Positions 17,801 through 27,604 are shown, counted from the stretch's first letter. The stretch is DNA of 64,000 nucleotides from Planctomycetaceae bacterium (GCA_002702655.1 PABB01000076.1:62001-126000), one strand, 5' to 3'. Made by a program: numbers and translations. The notes: generated by a model from the letters alone, not told the origin.

Positions 17801-19318
17801 TTACGCAGGACGATTCGCTGGTGCGATCGGGGCGGGGGCTTGCGCGGCTGCAAGCAGGGCGATCAGGCGGGGAAACACGTCGAACAGAATTTGGCGGGAA
17901 CCGTCGCCGATCGCGGTCACGCGGCCGGAGTCGACGGCAGTCTCTAGTTGTAGTCGATGAGCGGCAATTTCCGACAAGGTTTCTGCCGAAAGTGCGATTC
18001 TCGGCAGATCGCCCGGGGCCGCTGGCTCTGCGGCGACCAGGGCGTCCGTCCCCACGGCCACGCGCCAGGAGCCGCCGCCAGGGCCCGTCAGGTCCAATCG
18101 GCACGACCAGTTCGATCCGTCGCCGCCGCCAGGCAAGCCGGCCAACGCCGCGGCCAAATCAACTTTGGGCAGGGCGGCCACGGGCGGTCGCCAAGTGAAA
18201 TCGGCCTCGATCGCCCACGCCCAGAGCCGGACCAGGCCGTCGTGATCGAGCGTCGGGCAAGCCGTTCCGCCCCGGACGGACCGAATCGCTGCGGCGACGA
18301 ATTGCGGATCGTCGCCCAGGTATTCGCGGTACACCTGCATGTGCTCGCGAAACCCCTCGGCCTGCAGCAGCGTCGAGGGAATGCCCGGCTTGACCGTTGC
18401 GGCCGACTCCAAACTGGTCAGAGCGGCGTCGATCATCGCCACTGCCAGGGCGCCAATGGTCGTCGGCTCGTCGGCGGTGAGGTGGTAAGTGTGGCCGGCG
18501 GCGTTGGGGTCGGCAACGACGGACATGACCGATCTGCTGACCCAATCGACCGGGACGAGATTCTTGCGTTCATGGCCGGTCAGGCCCAACTGGTCGATGA
18601 ACTGCCCATTGACGACCGACTCGACCAGTTGCAGGTCGAGTTGCCAGCCCTCCCGCAATTTGCCAAGCAGGTGCAGATACCCCAGACGAAGCGGCGTGTA
18701 GATGCCGTGAAACGCCGAGGCAAATCCGGTCAGCGAATCACCGACAATGATCGACGGCCGCAGAATGGTGGCCGATTGCAGATGCTTGGCGGAACGGACG
18801 AGCTGCTCGGCAACGGCCTTGGTCCGTTCGTACTCGTTGCAGAAACCCTCTGCGCCAACCGGGTCGTCCTCGCGAATCGCGCCGGTTCGTCGCCCGGCCA
18901 CGTAGGCGGTCGACACGTGGTACAAACGGCGAACGCCCGATGCCTCGCACAATTGGAGCAGGTGCTGCGTGCCGCCGACGTTGGAGCGCAGGGGCTCGCC
19001 GGCTTCATCGTCGCTTTCGAAACTCACTCGCGCGGCTGAGTGCAGCACGGCATCGCAGTGTTCCGCGATCCACCTACGTTCCACGGCACTGACGCCCAAG
19101 CCCGGCTCGTGCAAATCCCCGTCGATGACGACTGGCCGAGGGAGGTTCTTGCCAAGCTGGGTCTCCCAGTGTTGGATCATCGCTTCCAGCCGGTCGCGGC
19201 CCGTTTGGCGCCCGCGCCCACGGACGACTGCGGCCACTGGTCGCCGCGCAACCAGCGCATCGCGCAGCAGTTGCCCGCCGAGCAACCCCGTCGATCCGGT
19301 GAGCAAGAGATACGGCAT
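17801..19318 (-). CDS. thioester reductase-like SDR with possible SCP2-like C-terminus
   Basis: 505-residue extended SDR of the thioester-reductase / fatty acyl reductase (male-sterility) group. The NAD(P)H loop is TGSTGLLGGQ (7-16), HVSTAYVAG lies at 134-142 and the catalytic Tyr163/Lys167 pair is in YERTK. The family reduces carrier-bound or CoA thioesters to aldehydes or alcohols. From about 400 to 500 a separate segment reads like an SCP2/sterol-carrier-type fold (W-x-C-x-L at its start, RIALSAETL, then an Asp-Gly-containing tail); this assignment is tentative. ATG 19318 was chosen because it begins the Rossmann strand. It is the first gene of the minus-strand operon, 42 bases before the Pfa-like synthase, and most simply releases that enzyme's acyl chain. 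Confidence 0.82.
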   Translation of the reverse strand: MPYLLLTGSTGLLGGQLLRDALVARRPVAAVVRGRGRQTGRDRLEAMIQHWETQLGKNLPRPVVIDGDLHEPGLGVSAVERRWIAEHCDAVLHSAARVSFESDDEAGEPLRSNVGGTQHLLQLCEASGVRRLYHVSTAYVAGRRTGAIREDDPVGAEGFCNEYERTKAVAEQLVRSAKHLQSATILRPSIIVGDSLTGFASAFHGIYTPLRLGYLHLLGKLREGWQLDLQLVESVVNGQFIDQLGLTGHERKNLVPVDWVSRSVMSVVADPNAAGHTYHLTADEPTTIGALAVAMIDAALTSLESAATVKPGIPSTLLQAEGFREHMQVYREYLGDDPQFVAAAIRSVRGGTACPTLDHDGLVRLWAWAIEADFTWRPPVAALPKVDLAAALAGLPGGGDGSNWSCRLDLTGPGGGSWRVAVGTDALVAAEPAAPGDLPRIALSAETLSEIAAHRLQLETAVDSGRVTAIGDGSRQILFDVFPRLIALLAAAQAPAPIAPANRPA

Positions 19319-19524
19319 CAAGCGCCCGAGATGCGGCCCTGGGGCGAGAAACGGTGCGCGACGGCAGGGATGCCCGTCGCACGTCCTCGCCATCGAAGGC
19401 TTCCATACTAGGTAGCCGACGGGGCGATTGCCACCAGTGCGAGGGGGCACAGACTTGCGAATCGGTGCGTTTTCTGCGGAAATGCAACGGTCTCGCCGCT
19501 CCCATCCTCGATCGCCCCCCTGCC

Positions 19525-20196
19525 ATGCCGCGCACCATTGCCATCGGCGACATCCATGGCTGCAGCCAAGCACTGGCGGCACTGTTGGACGCGATTGATC
19601 CGCAACCGGACGATCACCTGATCACGCTGGGCGACGTGGTCGACCGCGGGCCCGGTTCGCGGCAGGCGGTCGACCTGCTTCTTGATGTGCAGACTCGCTG
19701 CCGTCTGACGCCGATCCTGGGGAACCACGAGGAGATGATGCTCGATGTGGTCGCCCACGGCCGTTCGCCGGAATTCTGGCTCAGGTTCGGCGGCGCCGAC
19801 ACGCTTGATTCCTACGGGTTTGCCGGCCGGCTGGACGTGATTCCCGCCGAGCACATCGAGTTTCTGGCCAGCGGTCGGGATTATCTCGAAACCGAATCTC
19901 ACTTTTTCGTGCATGCCAACTACGCCCCCGGCGTGCCGTTGGCAGATCAGCAGCGGCTGGAACTCAGGTGGCTGTCGCTCGACGATTCGCTTCCGGGACC
20001 ACACATCTCCGGCAAGAAAGCCGTTGTGGGCCACACGCCGGACCGGAGCGGCGAAATCCTGGCGTTAAATCACCTAACCTGCATCGACACCTACTGTTAC
20101 GGCGGCATGTGGCTCTCGGCAGCGGATGTCGGTTCCGGCCGGATTTGGCAGGCGAATCAGCGAGGCGAGCTGCGGACGTCCAAGGGCGGTCGTTGA
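19525..20196 (+). CDS. metallophosphoesterase, serine/threonine phosphatase-like
   Basis: 223-residue calcineurin-like phosphoesterase. The metal motifs are all present near the N-terminus: GDIHGC (7-12), GDVVDRGPGS and GNHEEMM, with later HANYAPGVP and GHTPD. This is the size and motif set of bacterial PrpA/PrpB-like protein phosphatases and of diadenosine-tetraphosphatase relatives. The ATG at 19525 directly precedes the first beta strand. It is divergent from the thioester-reductase gene, with about 206 bases between them that must hold both promoters. The true substrate (phosphoprotein or nucleotide) cannot be told from the sequence. Confidence 0.85.
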   Translation: MPRTIAIGDIHGCSQALAALLDAIDPQPDDHLITLGDVVDRGPGSRQAVDLLLDVQTRCRLTPILGNHEEMMLDVVAHGRSPEFWLRFGGADTLDSYGFAGRLDVIPAEHIEFLASGRDYLETESHFFVHANYAPGVPLADQQRLELRWLSLDDSLPGPHISGKKAVVGHTPDRSGEILALNHLTCIDTYCYGGMWLSAADVGSGRIWQANQRGELRTSKGGR

Positions 20197-20586
20197 TCGA
20201 CCAAGTGGCCGAGCGCACGCAACCCGCACGACGCAAGTCGGCAGACAGCTGAACGCAACGACTCGAAACGTCTGAGCGCGTGGAGTCGCGGCGCCCAAAA
20301 TTGGCCATGGCGCGCAACCGGCGACCCGTCAACCGGATTCGACGCGGTTTTAGCAGAATCTGTTTGACGCTTAGAAACGGCTTTGGCTAGACTGGCCCTT
20401 CAATCGGCCGTAGCGTCCGGCCGCTTGCCTCGCCCCCGCCCCGACGCCCCCACCAGGACCCATCCCCGCCTGTCGCAGGTCGCCCACCTTCGAAGCGGCG
20501 GCCCTGCTTCGTTGCATGATGCGTGGCGGCGTCATCAGCATCTCCCAGCCCGCGAGTTCTTTTCCCAACTACGGAGTCATATCCGC
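20197..20586. other. intergenic region upstream of the exopolysaccharide operon
   Basis: 390 bases without a supported gene. It holds a plausible sigma-70-like promoter (listed separately) and about 190 bases of predicted leader before the chain-length/tyrosine-kinase gene. The open frame that continues upstream of 20587 has no family similarity. No clear terminator for the phosphoesterase gene was seen. Confidence 0.5.
20364..20393 (+). promoter_or_regulatory. putative sigma-70 promoter of the exopolysaccharide operon
   Basis: TTGACG (20364-20369) and TAGACT (20388-20393) are separated by 18 bases, in a locally AT-richer stretch about 195 bases before the first gene. The fit to the -35/-10 consensus is good but this is by eye only. 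Confidence 0.45.
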
Positions 20587-22977
20587 ATGTCGCGTGATAC
20601 AGATCGTACCTTTGCGCGCTCCGCGAATTCCTCCTCGGCGCCGGAGAAACGCAAGTCGGCCGCCGCGACCGACGACGACCGGTCGTTGGACGTATTGGAA
20701 ATCATCTCCCGCCGACGACGAATGATCATCGCCGGCGTCTTGGGCGGTTGGGCCTTGGCCGCCGCGTATTTTGTCGTCGCGCCGCCGGTGTTCGAGTCGC
20801 AGTCGCAGTTGCTGGTCATGCAGAAAGACCCGCGGTTGGCGACGCGCGGCGTCGGACGCGCCGAGGACGCGCAGGCCGCGGTCTCCGAGGACCTCATGGC
20901 CACCCAAATGCAATTGGTGCAGAGTCGCCGCATTGTCAGCGAGGCGCTGACGGCCACAGGTCTAGATCAGCTCGATTCGATCACCAAGGAATTGGACGAG
21001 GACGAAACCGCGGCAGATTACGTCATCGATAACCTCGACGTGACGCGCGGCGGAGAGGGCCAAGCCGCGGACGCCCGCGTGCTGAACGTGGCGTTCCGTC
21101 ACTCGTCCCCCGAGGAGACCCAGCAGATCCTCGACGCGATTATCGACCGGTACCAGGCGTTTGCCACGGAGACGTTCCAAGACGTCAACAAAGAAGCGGC
21201 TGAGCTGATCGAACAGGCTCGCTCGGAACTGAGCGCTGAACTCGCCGCCGCGGAGGAGGCGTACCGCGACTACCGCGAACAAGCCCCGCTGTTGTGGACG
21301 GGCGACGAAAGCACGAACATCCACCGCACGCGATATGAAGAGCTGCAGGCCGAGATTTCGCAACTCGGCCTCGACATCAGCGAGGCGGCCGCCCGGCTCG
21401 CGATCGTGCAGAGCGTCGTGGCGGACCAGGATCAGAACGGCGCGACCGATCTGGAGCGTCTGGCGGTCATCGACGACAAGAATGCCCAGCGCGTCGGCGT
21501 ATTGGTCGCCGTGCAACAAGGCGAAGCGGATACGCCCGAGTTTCTGGCGGCTCAACCCGAACGTTTGGCGAGCGCACGCGGCGAGGTCGACTCGCTGATG
21601 AGGCTGCGGATGCGCGAGCGGGAACTGCTCGAGGAGTTCGGTCCTCGGCACCCCAGCGTGATGAATATTCGGGAGCAGATTGCCGTCGCTTCGGAGTTCC
21701 TCGCCAATAAGTCGTCGGCGTTGGGCGTCGGCGACACCAACGGTCCCCTCGATCCCGAGCAGTTGCAGACGGCGTATGTGCAGTTGCTTGCCCGCGATCT
21801 GGAGACGTTTAAGAAACGGCGAGACGAACTGGAGACGCTCGCCGCGACCGAAGAGACAGCCGCGAAGAATCTCGTGAAATACGAACTGGAAGGCGAAAGT
21901 CTCCGCGAAAACATGGAGCGTCAGCAGGCGCTCTACGACACGGTTGTGGACCGACTGCGCGAGATCAACATGGCCACCAACTACGGCGGTCAGGTGAATG
22001 AGGTGATCGCCGCCGCCGAAACGGGCGAAGAAGTGTGGCCCAGCCTGCCGATCTGCCTTGCCCTGGGCACGCTGCTGGGCTTGGTCGCTGGCGGCGGAGC
22101 GGCGACCGTCGCGGAACTTCAGGACACCTCGTTCCGCGATCCCGAGGACATCCGCGAGGCGCTGGACGCCCCGCTATTGGCCCACGTGCCGACCATGCAA
22201 CTGGAGCACGACGAGAAGCTCGCGGCCGCAATCGCCGCAAGCGGCTCCGAGCTGCAGCGCGATCTGGTCGCCCAACACCTGCCGCGATCCAAGGCCGCCG
22301 AGGTGTTCCGCGGCCTGCGGACGTCGGTCTTCTTCCGCTCCAGTCAAGGCGACGTGCGTACGATCGCCTGCACCAGCCCTCACAAGGGCGACGGCAAAAC
22401 CACGGTGCTGGCCAACCTGGCCGTCAGCATCGCCCAAGCGGGCCGCTCGGTGCTGGTGGTGGAAGCCGACATGCGCCGCCCGCGGTTGGCGGCCGCGTTC
22501 AATCTGCAAGCCAACGACGGGCTGGCGGCGGTCATTGCCGATGGCGCCGAGCCATGGGACCTGGTGCTGGCCTCGGAAGTCAACAATCTGAGCGTGCTGC
22601 CCTGCGGCGACTCGCCGGAGAATCCAGCCGAGTTGCTCACCTCGCCCCGGTTCAAAGAATTCCTGGAAGTGGCGCGAGATCGGTTCGACTACGTCCTGCT
22701 GGATTGTCCGCCGGTGCTGGCGGTGGCCGACCCCTGCATCGTGGCCGGCGTCGCCGACGCGATCATGCTGGTGGTGCGAACCTCGCGCGACAGCCGCCCC
22801 GAGGCCGAGCACGTCAAAGAAATGCTGGACGACGTCGGCGCCAACCTGCTGGGGGCGGTGGTCAACTGCTCCGACGAAGGCAGCGCGACGCACGCCGGCG
22901 GTTATCGCTATCGGTACGCCGCGGCCTACATGCCCGAAGAAACGGAGACCCACGCCGCGAATCCCGCGGCGACCTGA
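20587..22977 (+). CDS. polysaccharide co-polymerase with BY-kinase domain (Wzc/GumC-like)
   Basis: 796-residue inner-membrane protein controlling export and chain length of a capsule or exopolysaccharide. Residues about 33-60 form the Wzz domain start and first membrane helix (MIIAGVLGGWALAAAYFVV). The periplasmic part to about 460 is long and coiled-coil-rich; a second helix lies near 480-505 (LPICLALGTLLGLVAGGGA). The cytosolic kinase has Walker A SPHKGDGKTT, Walker A' VLVVEADMRRPRL and Walker B FDYVLLDCPP. The C-terminal Tyr cluster is short (YRYRYAAAY). ATG 20587 was chosen because a charged stretch and the Wzz domain follow it. First gene of the polysaccharide operon. It should autophosphorylate on the Tyr tail, with a phosphatase elsewhere. 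Confidence 0.9.
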   Translation: MSRDTDRTFARSANSSSAPEKRKSAAATDDDRSLDVLEIISRRRRMIIAGVLGGWALAAAYFVVAPPVFESQSQLLVMQKDPRLATRGVGRAEDAQAAVSEDLMATQMQLVQSRRIVSEALTATGLDQLDSITKELDEDETAADYVIDNLDVTRGGEGQAADARVLNVAFRHSSPEETQQILDAIIDRYQAFATETFQDVNKEAAELIEQARSELSAELAAAEEAYRDYREQAPLLWTGDESTNIHRTRYEELQAEISQLGLDISEAAARLAIVQSVVADQDQNGATDLERLAVIDDKNAQRVGVLVAVQQGEADTPEFLAAQPERLASARGEVDSLMRLRMRERELLEEFGPRHPSVMNIREQIAVASEFLANKSSALGVGDTNGPLDPEQLQTAYVQLLARDLETFKKRRDELETLAATEETAAKNLVKYELEGESLRENMERQQALYDTVVDRLREINMATNYGGQVNEVIAAAETGEEVWPSLPICLALGTLLGLVAGGGAATVAELQDTSFRDPEDIREALDAPLLAHVPTMQLEHDEKLAAAIAASGSELQRDLVAQHLPRSKAAEVFRGLRTSVFFRSSQGDVRTIACTSPHKGDGKTTVLANLAVSIAQAGRSVLVVEADMRRPRLAAAFNLQANDGLAAVIADGAEPWDLVLASEVNNLSVLPCGDSPENPAELLTSPRFKEFLEVARDRFDYVLLDCPPVLAVADPCIVAGVADAIMLVVRTSRDSRPEAEHVKEMLDDVGANLLGAVVNCSDEGSATHAGGYRYRYAAAYMPEETETHAANPAAT

Positions 22978-23142
22978 TTCAGCGTTTGAGAGTCTTTTCG
23001 CGGAACACGTTGAGAGGCAACAACAAGAAGGAATTCGCGAAACGACGGAGGGCGCAGCGGACCTCTCCAGCATGGCGGCCAGACGGCTACCACGGTAGGC
23101 GGCAACCACCGACGGATCGACCGGGAGAGGGGTGAGACGACG

Positions 23143-24711
23143 ATGGAACAACAAATTGATCTCGACCCCGCGGCGGAGAATGCCGCGGGTGCGGCGACGC
23201 TCGCGCGTCCCGAACCTCAGCAAACAGCCCGGCAACGGCCCCAGGAGGCTGCCGAGAACTGGGAACTGTCCACGCCGCCGACGGCGCGGCAGACGGGCCG
23301 GTATGTCTGGCAGGCGTGCGCGACGAGTCTGCCCCTGCTGGCGGCGGACCTCGCGGCGGTGTTGGGCGCCTTTGCAGTGGCGGCCACAGCCATTGGTCTG
23401 CTGCTGCCAACGTTTCCCACGGCGTTCGTGTTGCGGCAGGCTTGCGCTGTTTTGGCCGTGTCGGTCGTCGTGTTCCCGCTGCTGGGTCTCTACCCCGGCT
23501 CGGCCTTGAACCCCATTGTCGAGTTCCGGCGCGGCATCATTGCGATCACCGCCGTGTTCGGCATTCTGATGGTGGCCAACCCGATCTTGGGACAGTTTCG
23601 CCCTTTCGAAATTGCGGTGCTCGGCCTCGCTTGGGCGTTGTCGCTGCCAATGCTCACCGTTTTGCGCGATTTCGCCCGCCGCGTGGCCGCGAAGTTCTCC
23701 TGGTGGGGCCAGCCGGTGCTGATCGTGGGCGAAGGCGAATCAGCCGCCCGCGTGTATCAAACGCTGCAAAAGCAGCTCACGCTCGGCCTGCGCCCGATTG
23801 GAATCGTCGGCGATCTGCACGCCCACTGGGCCGACAATTCGCCGCTCAGCAAGATCTACCTTGGTCCACACGAGGAGATTGGCGCCATCGCCCGCCGTCA
23901 CGCGGCGTTCTGGGCGGTCGTGACGCGCGAGTACGCTGCTCGCGGATATCTCAACCGCGTGATGACCGAAATCCCCAACGTCGTGGTCCTGCCGCAAGTC
24001 CAGGGGCTGCCGAGTCTGTGGAATCAAACCTACGATTTCGCCGGCCAACCCGCCCTGCAGATTCGCGAACGGCTGCTCTTGCCGGTGCCGCGGCTAATGA
24101 AACGCGCCGTCGACGTGGCGGCCGTGGTGGCGGGAGCGCTGGCCCTGTCGCCCCTGCTACTGCTGTTTTGTGCGATGATCAAACTCAGCTCGCCCGGGCC
24201 AATTTTCTACAAACAGCGACGCATCGGCCGCGGCGGCCAGGTCTTCTGGATGTGGAAGTTCCGCTCGATGGTCGCCGACGCCGACAAAGTGCTGCACAAG
24301 CATTTGGCCGAACGCCCCGATCTGCGGGCCGAGTGGGAGTGCAATCACAAACTGCGCAACGACCCGCGCGTCACGTCCATCGGCAAGTTCTTGCGCCGCA
24401 GCAGTCTGGACGAGTTGCCGCAAATCTGGAACGTGCTGAAGGGCGAGATGAGTCTCGTCGGCCCGCGACCGATCGTCGATGACGATGAAGGCCGGCCGTA
24501 CATCGACGACTATCCCGACGTGTTCCACCAATACAAGAAGGTGCTGCCGGGGATGACTGGGTTGTGGCAGATCTCGGGGCGCTGCGAAACGAGCTACAGC
24601 GAGCGGATCGATCTCGACAGCTACTACGTGCGGAACTGGGATCCGTGGCTCGATCTGTACATCTTGCTGCGTACGGTGGCGATCGTCGTACGCGGCGAGG
24701 GAGCCTATTGA
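23143..24711 (+). CDS. polyprenyl-phosphate hexose-1-phosphate transferase (WbaP/WcaJ-like)
   Basis: 522-residue initiating phosphoglycosyltransferase, which moves a sugar-1-phosphate onto undecaprenyl phosphate to begin repeat-unit assembly. Four N-terminal membrane helices (about 50-185) precede a CoA-binding-like central domain (VLIVGEGESAARVY). The C-terminal catalytic domain starts with a membrane helix (about 318-345), then YKQRRIGRGG, WKFRSM, the catalytic Asp-Glu pair in SLDELPQIWNVL, GPRP and PGMTGLWQ. Length and layout match the WbaP/WcaJ class. Which hexose is used is not visible. ATG 23143 follows a GGGGTGAG-type ribosome site region, and the stop TGA overlaps the next start (TGATG), so the flippase is translationally coupled. 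Confidence 0.92.
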   Translation: MEQQIDLDPAAENAAGAATLARPEPQQTARQRPQEAAENWELSTPPTARQTGRYVWQACATSLPLLAADLAAVLGAFAVAATAIGLLLPTFPTAFVLRQACAVLAVSVVVFPLLGLYPGSALNPIVEFRRGIIAITAVFGILMVANPILGQFRPFEIAVLGLAWALSLPMLTVLRDFARRVAAKFSWWGQPVLIVGEGESAARVYQTLQKQLTLGLRPIGIVGDLHAHWADNSPLSKIYLGPHEEIGAIARRHAAFWAVVTREYAARGYLNRVMTEIPNVVVLPQVQGLPSLWNQTYDFAGQPALQIRERLLLPVPRLMKRAVDVAAVVAGALALSPLLLLFCAMIKLSSPGPIFYKQRRIGRGGQVFWMWKFRSMVADADKVLHKHLAERPDLRAEWECNHKLRNDPRVTSIGKFLRRSSLDELPQIWNVLKGEMSLVGPRPIVDDDEGRPYIDDYPDVFHQYKKVLPGMTGLWQISGRCETSYSERIDLDSYYVRNWDPWLDLYILLRTVAIVVRGEGAY

Positions 24712-26213
24712 TGTCCGAGTCCGCCGCCACCGCTCCCGCCGCGGTTACTGAGGCGACTGCGCCAACCGCAGGCAAAGCCTCGTTGGCCCGCAAGATCGGC
24801 GGCAAGACGGCGTGGGTCGCCGCCGGTCGTTTTGGCGACATGCTGGCGGTGTTCGGCGCCAACGCCATCCTGGGGCGGTGGTTCCCCGAGGAAGCGCAAT
24901 TCAAGTCGTTCTTCGTCATCTTCAACGTCGTTGCGCTGCTGAGCATCTGCGGCACGCTTGGCTTGAATCGCTCGATTGTACGGTTTGTTTCCGAGCAGCT
25001 CGGCGCGGGGCGCACCGCTGACGCGGAGAGTACGCTGCGTCGCGCCATCGCGATCACGCTCGCCGGTGCGGCGGTGGTGGCCATCGGGATGGGAGTCTGG
25101 GCCGCCGTGGCCTTTGAGGAACACGGCGCCGCGACCGCTTGCTGGCTTGCGATCGGCGTGTTCCTGCGCACGGTGCAACGGTTCATCGGCGAAGCGCTTC
25201 GCGCGTACGACGAGATTCGCGGGGCATCGCTGTTTGCCGGGCAGAATGCCGGCCAGGCGGCGGGCCCGGTATCGGACCTGATTTTCCTGGCGTTGTTGAT
25301 CGCTGCGTATTTGGTCGCCGAACCGTCGCTGCCGCTGGTCATTGCACTGAACGCGCTGTCGCTGGTCGGTTCGTTGCCGCTGGGGTGGGTGTTGCTGAAA
25401 CGCGTGATTGGCGCGAGTCACGGCAAAGCGCATGAAGAGTTGGGCGTCGTGGCCGACGCCGCCAACAGCGGCGCCGTTGATGGCATTGAAGCCGACGCGA
25501 TCGCGGGGCCGGCGTCCTACCGTCAACTGGTCGCCGTGTCGGTCGGCGTGCTGGCGACGCAGGTGTTGATCTTCACGGCCTGGCACTCGGACTTGTGGTT
25601 GGCCGACTGGTTCCTGCCGGATGCGGACGCGGCGCACTTTGCGACGGCCCGGAACCTGTTGATCACGGTAATGGCGCCCCTGGCACTGATCAATCTGGCG
25701 GTGGTCGCCTCCATTCCGCTGCTCTACGGCCAAAAGCGTCTCAGCGAACTGCAAGATCTGCTGCGGATGGCCTCCACGCTGGGCGGCTTGCCGACGCTGG
25801 TCGCCATTGTCGGCATGACCGTGCTGGCCGGCCCAGTGCTATCGGTTGCCTTCGGGGCGAAATGGGCCGCGGCGGCGCCAATTTTGATTATTCTGAGCCT
25901 AGGCCGGTTGGCCAACGCGTGGGCGGGGATCGCCAGCTTCGCGTTGATGATGACTGGCTATGAGCGGACCCACCTGGCGATTTCCGCCGCAGCCACCGCC
26001 GTGCAGTGGCTGCTGGCCCCCCTTGCCGCCCGGCAGTACGGCGTGACGGCCATGGCCGTCGTCTGCGCGGCGGTGTTCCTGGCCCACCACGTTGCGTTGT
26101 GGTGGGCGGTTCACAAACGTCTGGGAGTCTGGTCGCACGCGTCCTTTGGCGAATTGACCGCCCTGTCCCCCAAGAAACTCCGCAAACTGTTGTCGCGGCC
26201 CGCGGCCCGCTAA
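24711..26213 (+). CDS. oligosaccharide flippase (Wzx/MATE-like)
   Basis: 500-residue polytopic membrane protein with about 12-14 hydrophobic segments, beginning after a ~30-residue Ala/Thr-rich cytosolic tail. It reads like a polysaccharide-biosynthesis flippase of the MOP superfamily: the first helices contain VAAGRFGDMLAVFGANAILG and FNVVALLSICGTLGLNRSIVRF. Role: moving lipid-linked repeat units across the inner membrane. Its ATG at 24711 overlaps the preceding stop by one base, and the next gene is an O-antigen-ligase/polymerase-like protein, as expected for a Wzx/Wzy-type pathway. Confidence 0.88.
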   Translation: MSESAATAPAAVTEATAPTAGKASLARKIGGKTAWVAAGRFGDMLAVFGANAILGRWFPEEAQFKSFFVIFNVVALLSICGTLGLNRSIVRFVSEQLGAGRTADAESTLRRAIAITLAGAAVVAIGMGVWAAVAFEEHGAATACWLAIGVFLRTVQRFIGEALRAYDEIRGASLFAGQNAGQAAGPVSDLIFLALLIAAYLVAEPSLPLVIALNALSLVGSLPLGWVLLKRVIGASHGKAHEELGVVADAANSGAVDGIEADAIAGPASYRQLVAVSVGVLATQVLIFTAWHSDLWLADWFLPDADAAHFATARNLLITVMAPLALINLAVVASIPLLYGQKRLSELQDLLRMASTLGGLPTLVAIVGMTVLAGPVLSVAFGAKWAAAAPILIILSLGRLANAWAGIASFALMMTGYERTHLAISAAATAVQWLLAPLAARQYGVTAMAVVCAAVFLAHHVALWWAVHKRLGVWSHASFGELTALSPKKLRKLLSRPAAR

Positions 26214-26263
26214 CCCCCCACTGCCGCTCCCTTCTCATTCGTCCCGCCTTCCTGCCCCGCGCT

Positions 26264-27559
26264 ATGCAACCTGTACGCACTCTATCGATCTTTCTGCTGG
26301 TGCTGTGCCACATGCAGGCCATCGTGCCTGCTGCGGCGCCGGCGTCGTTGGTGCTATTCGCAGCGTGCCATTTCGACCGCTTCCGGCTGTATCGCAAACT
26401 TCCACAGACCGTCACGTTCGCGGCCCTGTTCCTGGGCTACTGCCTGTTCCTGTTGCTGATCCATGGCATGCTGCGGGACTATTCGCTGATCGAGATACTA
26501 CGAACCAGCGGACGGCTGATGTACATGGTCGGCGTGTTTTTGCTAGCCGCCCACCTGCGCACTGATGCCCACGTGGAGAAGCCGCTGTTTTACTCGACGA
26601 CAATCACGGCCGCGGCGATCAGCGTGCTGGCGATCATCAGTTGCTACGTCACGCCGCTGTCAATCGCCGGCATGCCGCTGAGCACCTCGCGGTCGCTGAC
26701 CGGATTTTTCGAGAATCACAACACCATGGCCGGCGCGGTCGGCGTGGCCCTGTTGATGACAGCCTTGGCTTGGTTGCACGGCAAGCAACATCGAATGCCC
26801 GTCCTCTTCAACCGGCGCGTGGCAACGCTTGCCGCGGTGCTCGCTTTGGCGTTCGCTCTGTGCCTGTCGCGCGCCTACAGCATCGGGATGTTGGCAGCGT
26901 GCGGCGGGATCGCGTGGATGATTCCGCGGAAGAAACTACGACGCCAGGCCTATGTGGGAGGGATCGCCGCTGGGGCGGCGTTGGCCGTTTTTGTTGTGAT
27001 CAATCGCAGCGCCGAAATCGACACTCGCAACGTTTATGACCGCACCTACCTTTATCAGCGGGCGGTTCGCGAAGTGATTAAGAGCCCGCTGGTGGGTATC
27101 GGCCCCTCGGCATTCCAAGAACTTCACGGTCGTCAACGAACGATTGTCCCCAATCTGCTGGTCGTACGGCAGTCGGGCGTCACCGCCCCGGAAGACAAAA
27201 AGTCGACCCACGACATTCACGGGGCCGGCGGCGCCCATGTGCATAACACGTACCTGCAATTGTTGTGCGATTATGGTTTGATCGGCGCCGGATTGCTGAC
27301 CGTATTGTCCTTCCATTTTTGGCGTGGTGCGCGTCAAACGCATCGAACGCTTCTTGCGGAGGACGACCCGCCGCTGGAACTCGACTACGCAGACTGGAAC
27401 GCCAAACTCGTGCTGGGCTCGTTTGTGTTTCTTGCCGTCGCCGGTTTGTTCGTCAACTGGTGCTTCAGTTCGCCTCCCTACACGCTGGTTGGCTATGTTA
27501 GTTTGGGTCGCTTCACGGCGTGGCGATATGACTTGAGCGTGTACCGCCCCGTAGCATGA
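26264..27559 (+). CDS. O-antigen ligase / polymerase (Wzy-like)
   Basis: 431-residue membrane protein with about 10 hydrophobic helices and the Wzy_C pattern in its large periplasmic loop: VGIGPSAFQELHGRQ, then AHVHNTYLQLLCDYGLIGAG, where the His-Asn-x-Tyr element is characteristic. An Arg-rich YDRTYLYQRAVREV precedes it. It should polymerise or ligate the polysaccharide repeat units. The ATG at 26264 was chosen because the first helix starts at once; the open frame upstream overlaps the flippase and has no similarity. It lies 50 bases after the flippase. Confidence 0.85.
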   Translation: MQPVRTLSIFLLVLCHMQAIVPAAAPASLVLFAACHFDRFRLYRKLPQTVTFAALFLGYCLFLLLIHGMLRDYSLIEILRTSGRLMYMVGVFLLAAHLRTDAHVEKPLFYSTTITAAAISVLAIISCYVTPLSIAGMPLSTSRSLTGFFENHNTMAGAVGVALLMTALAWLHGKQHRMPVLFNRRVATLAAVLALAFALCLSRAYSIGMLAACGGIAWMIPRKKLRRQAYVGGIAAGAALAVFVVINRSAEIDTRNVYDRTYLYQRAVREVIKSPLVGIGPSAFQELHGRQRTIVPNLLVVRQSGVTAPEDKKSTHDIHGAGGAHVHNTYLQLLCDYGLIGAGLLTVLSFHFWRGARQTHRTLLAEDDPPLELDYADWNAKLVLGSFVFLAVAGLFVNWCFSSPPYTLVGYVSLGRFTAWRYDLSVYRPVA

Positions 27560-27604
27560 CCAGCGCCTCCGTCCCCCTATCCCGCCACCTCCCCCCGCCT
27601 GACC

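Noticed and set aside
26006-26263. 5' extension of the O-antigen ligase-like gene into the flippase gene
   Set aside because: The extension has no hydrophobic helix or homology; the membrane protein clearly starts at ATG 26264.
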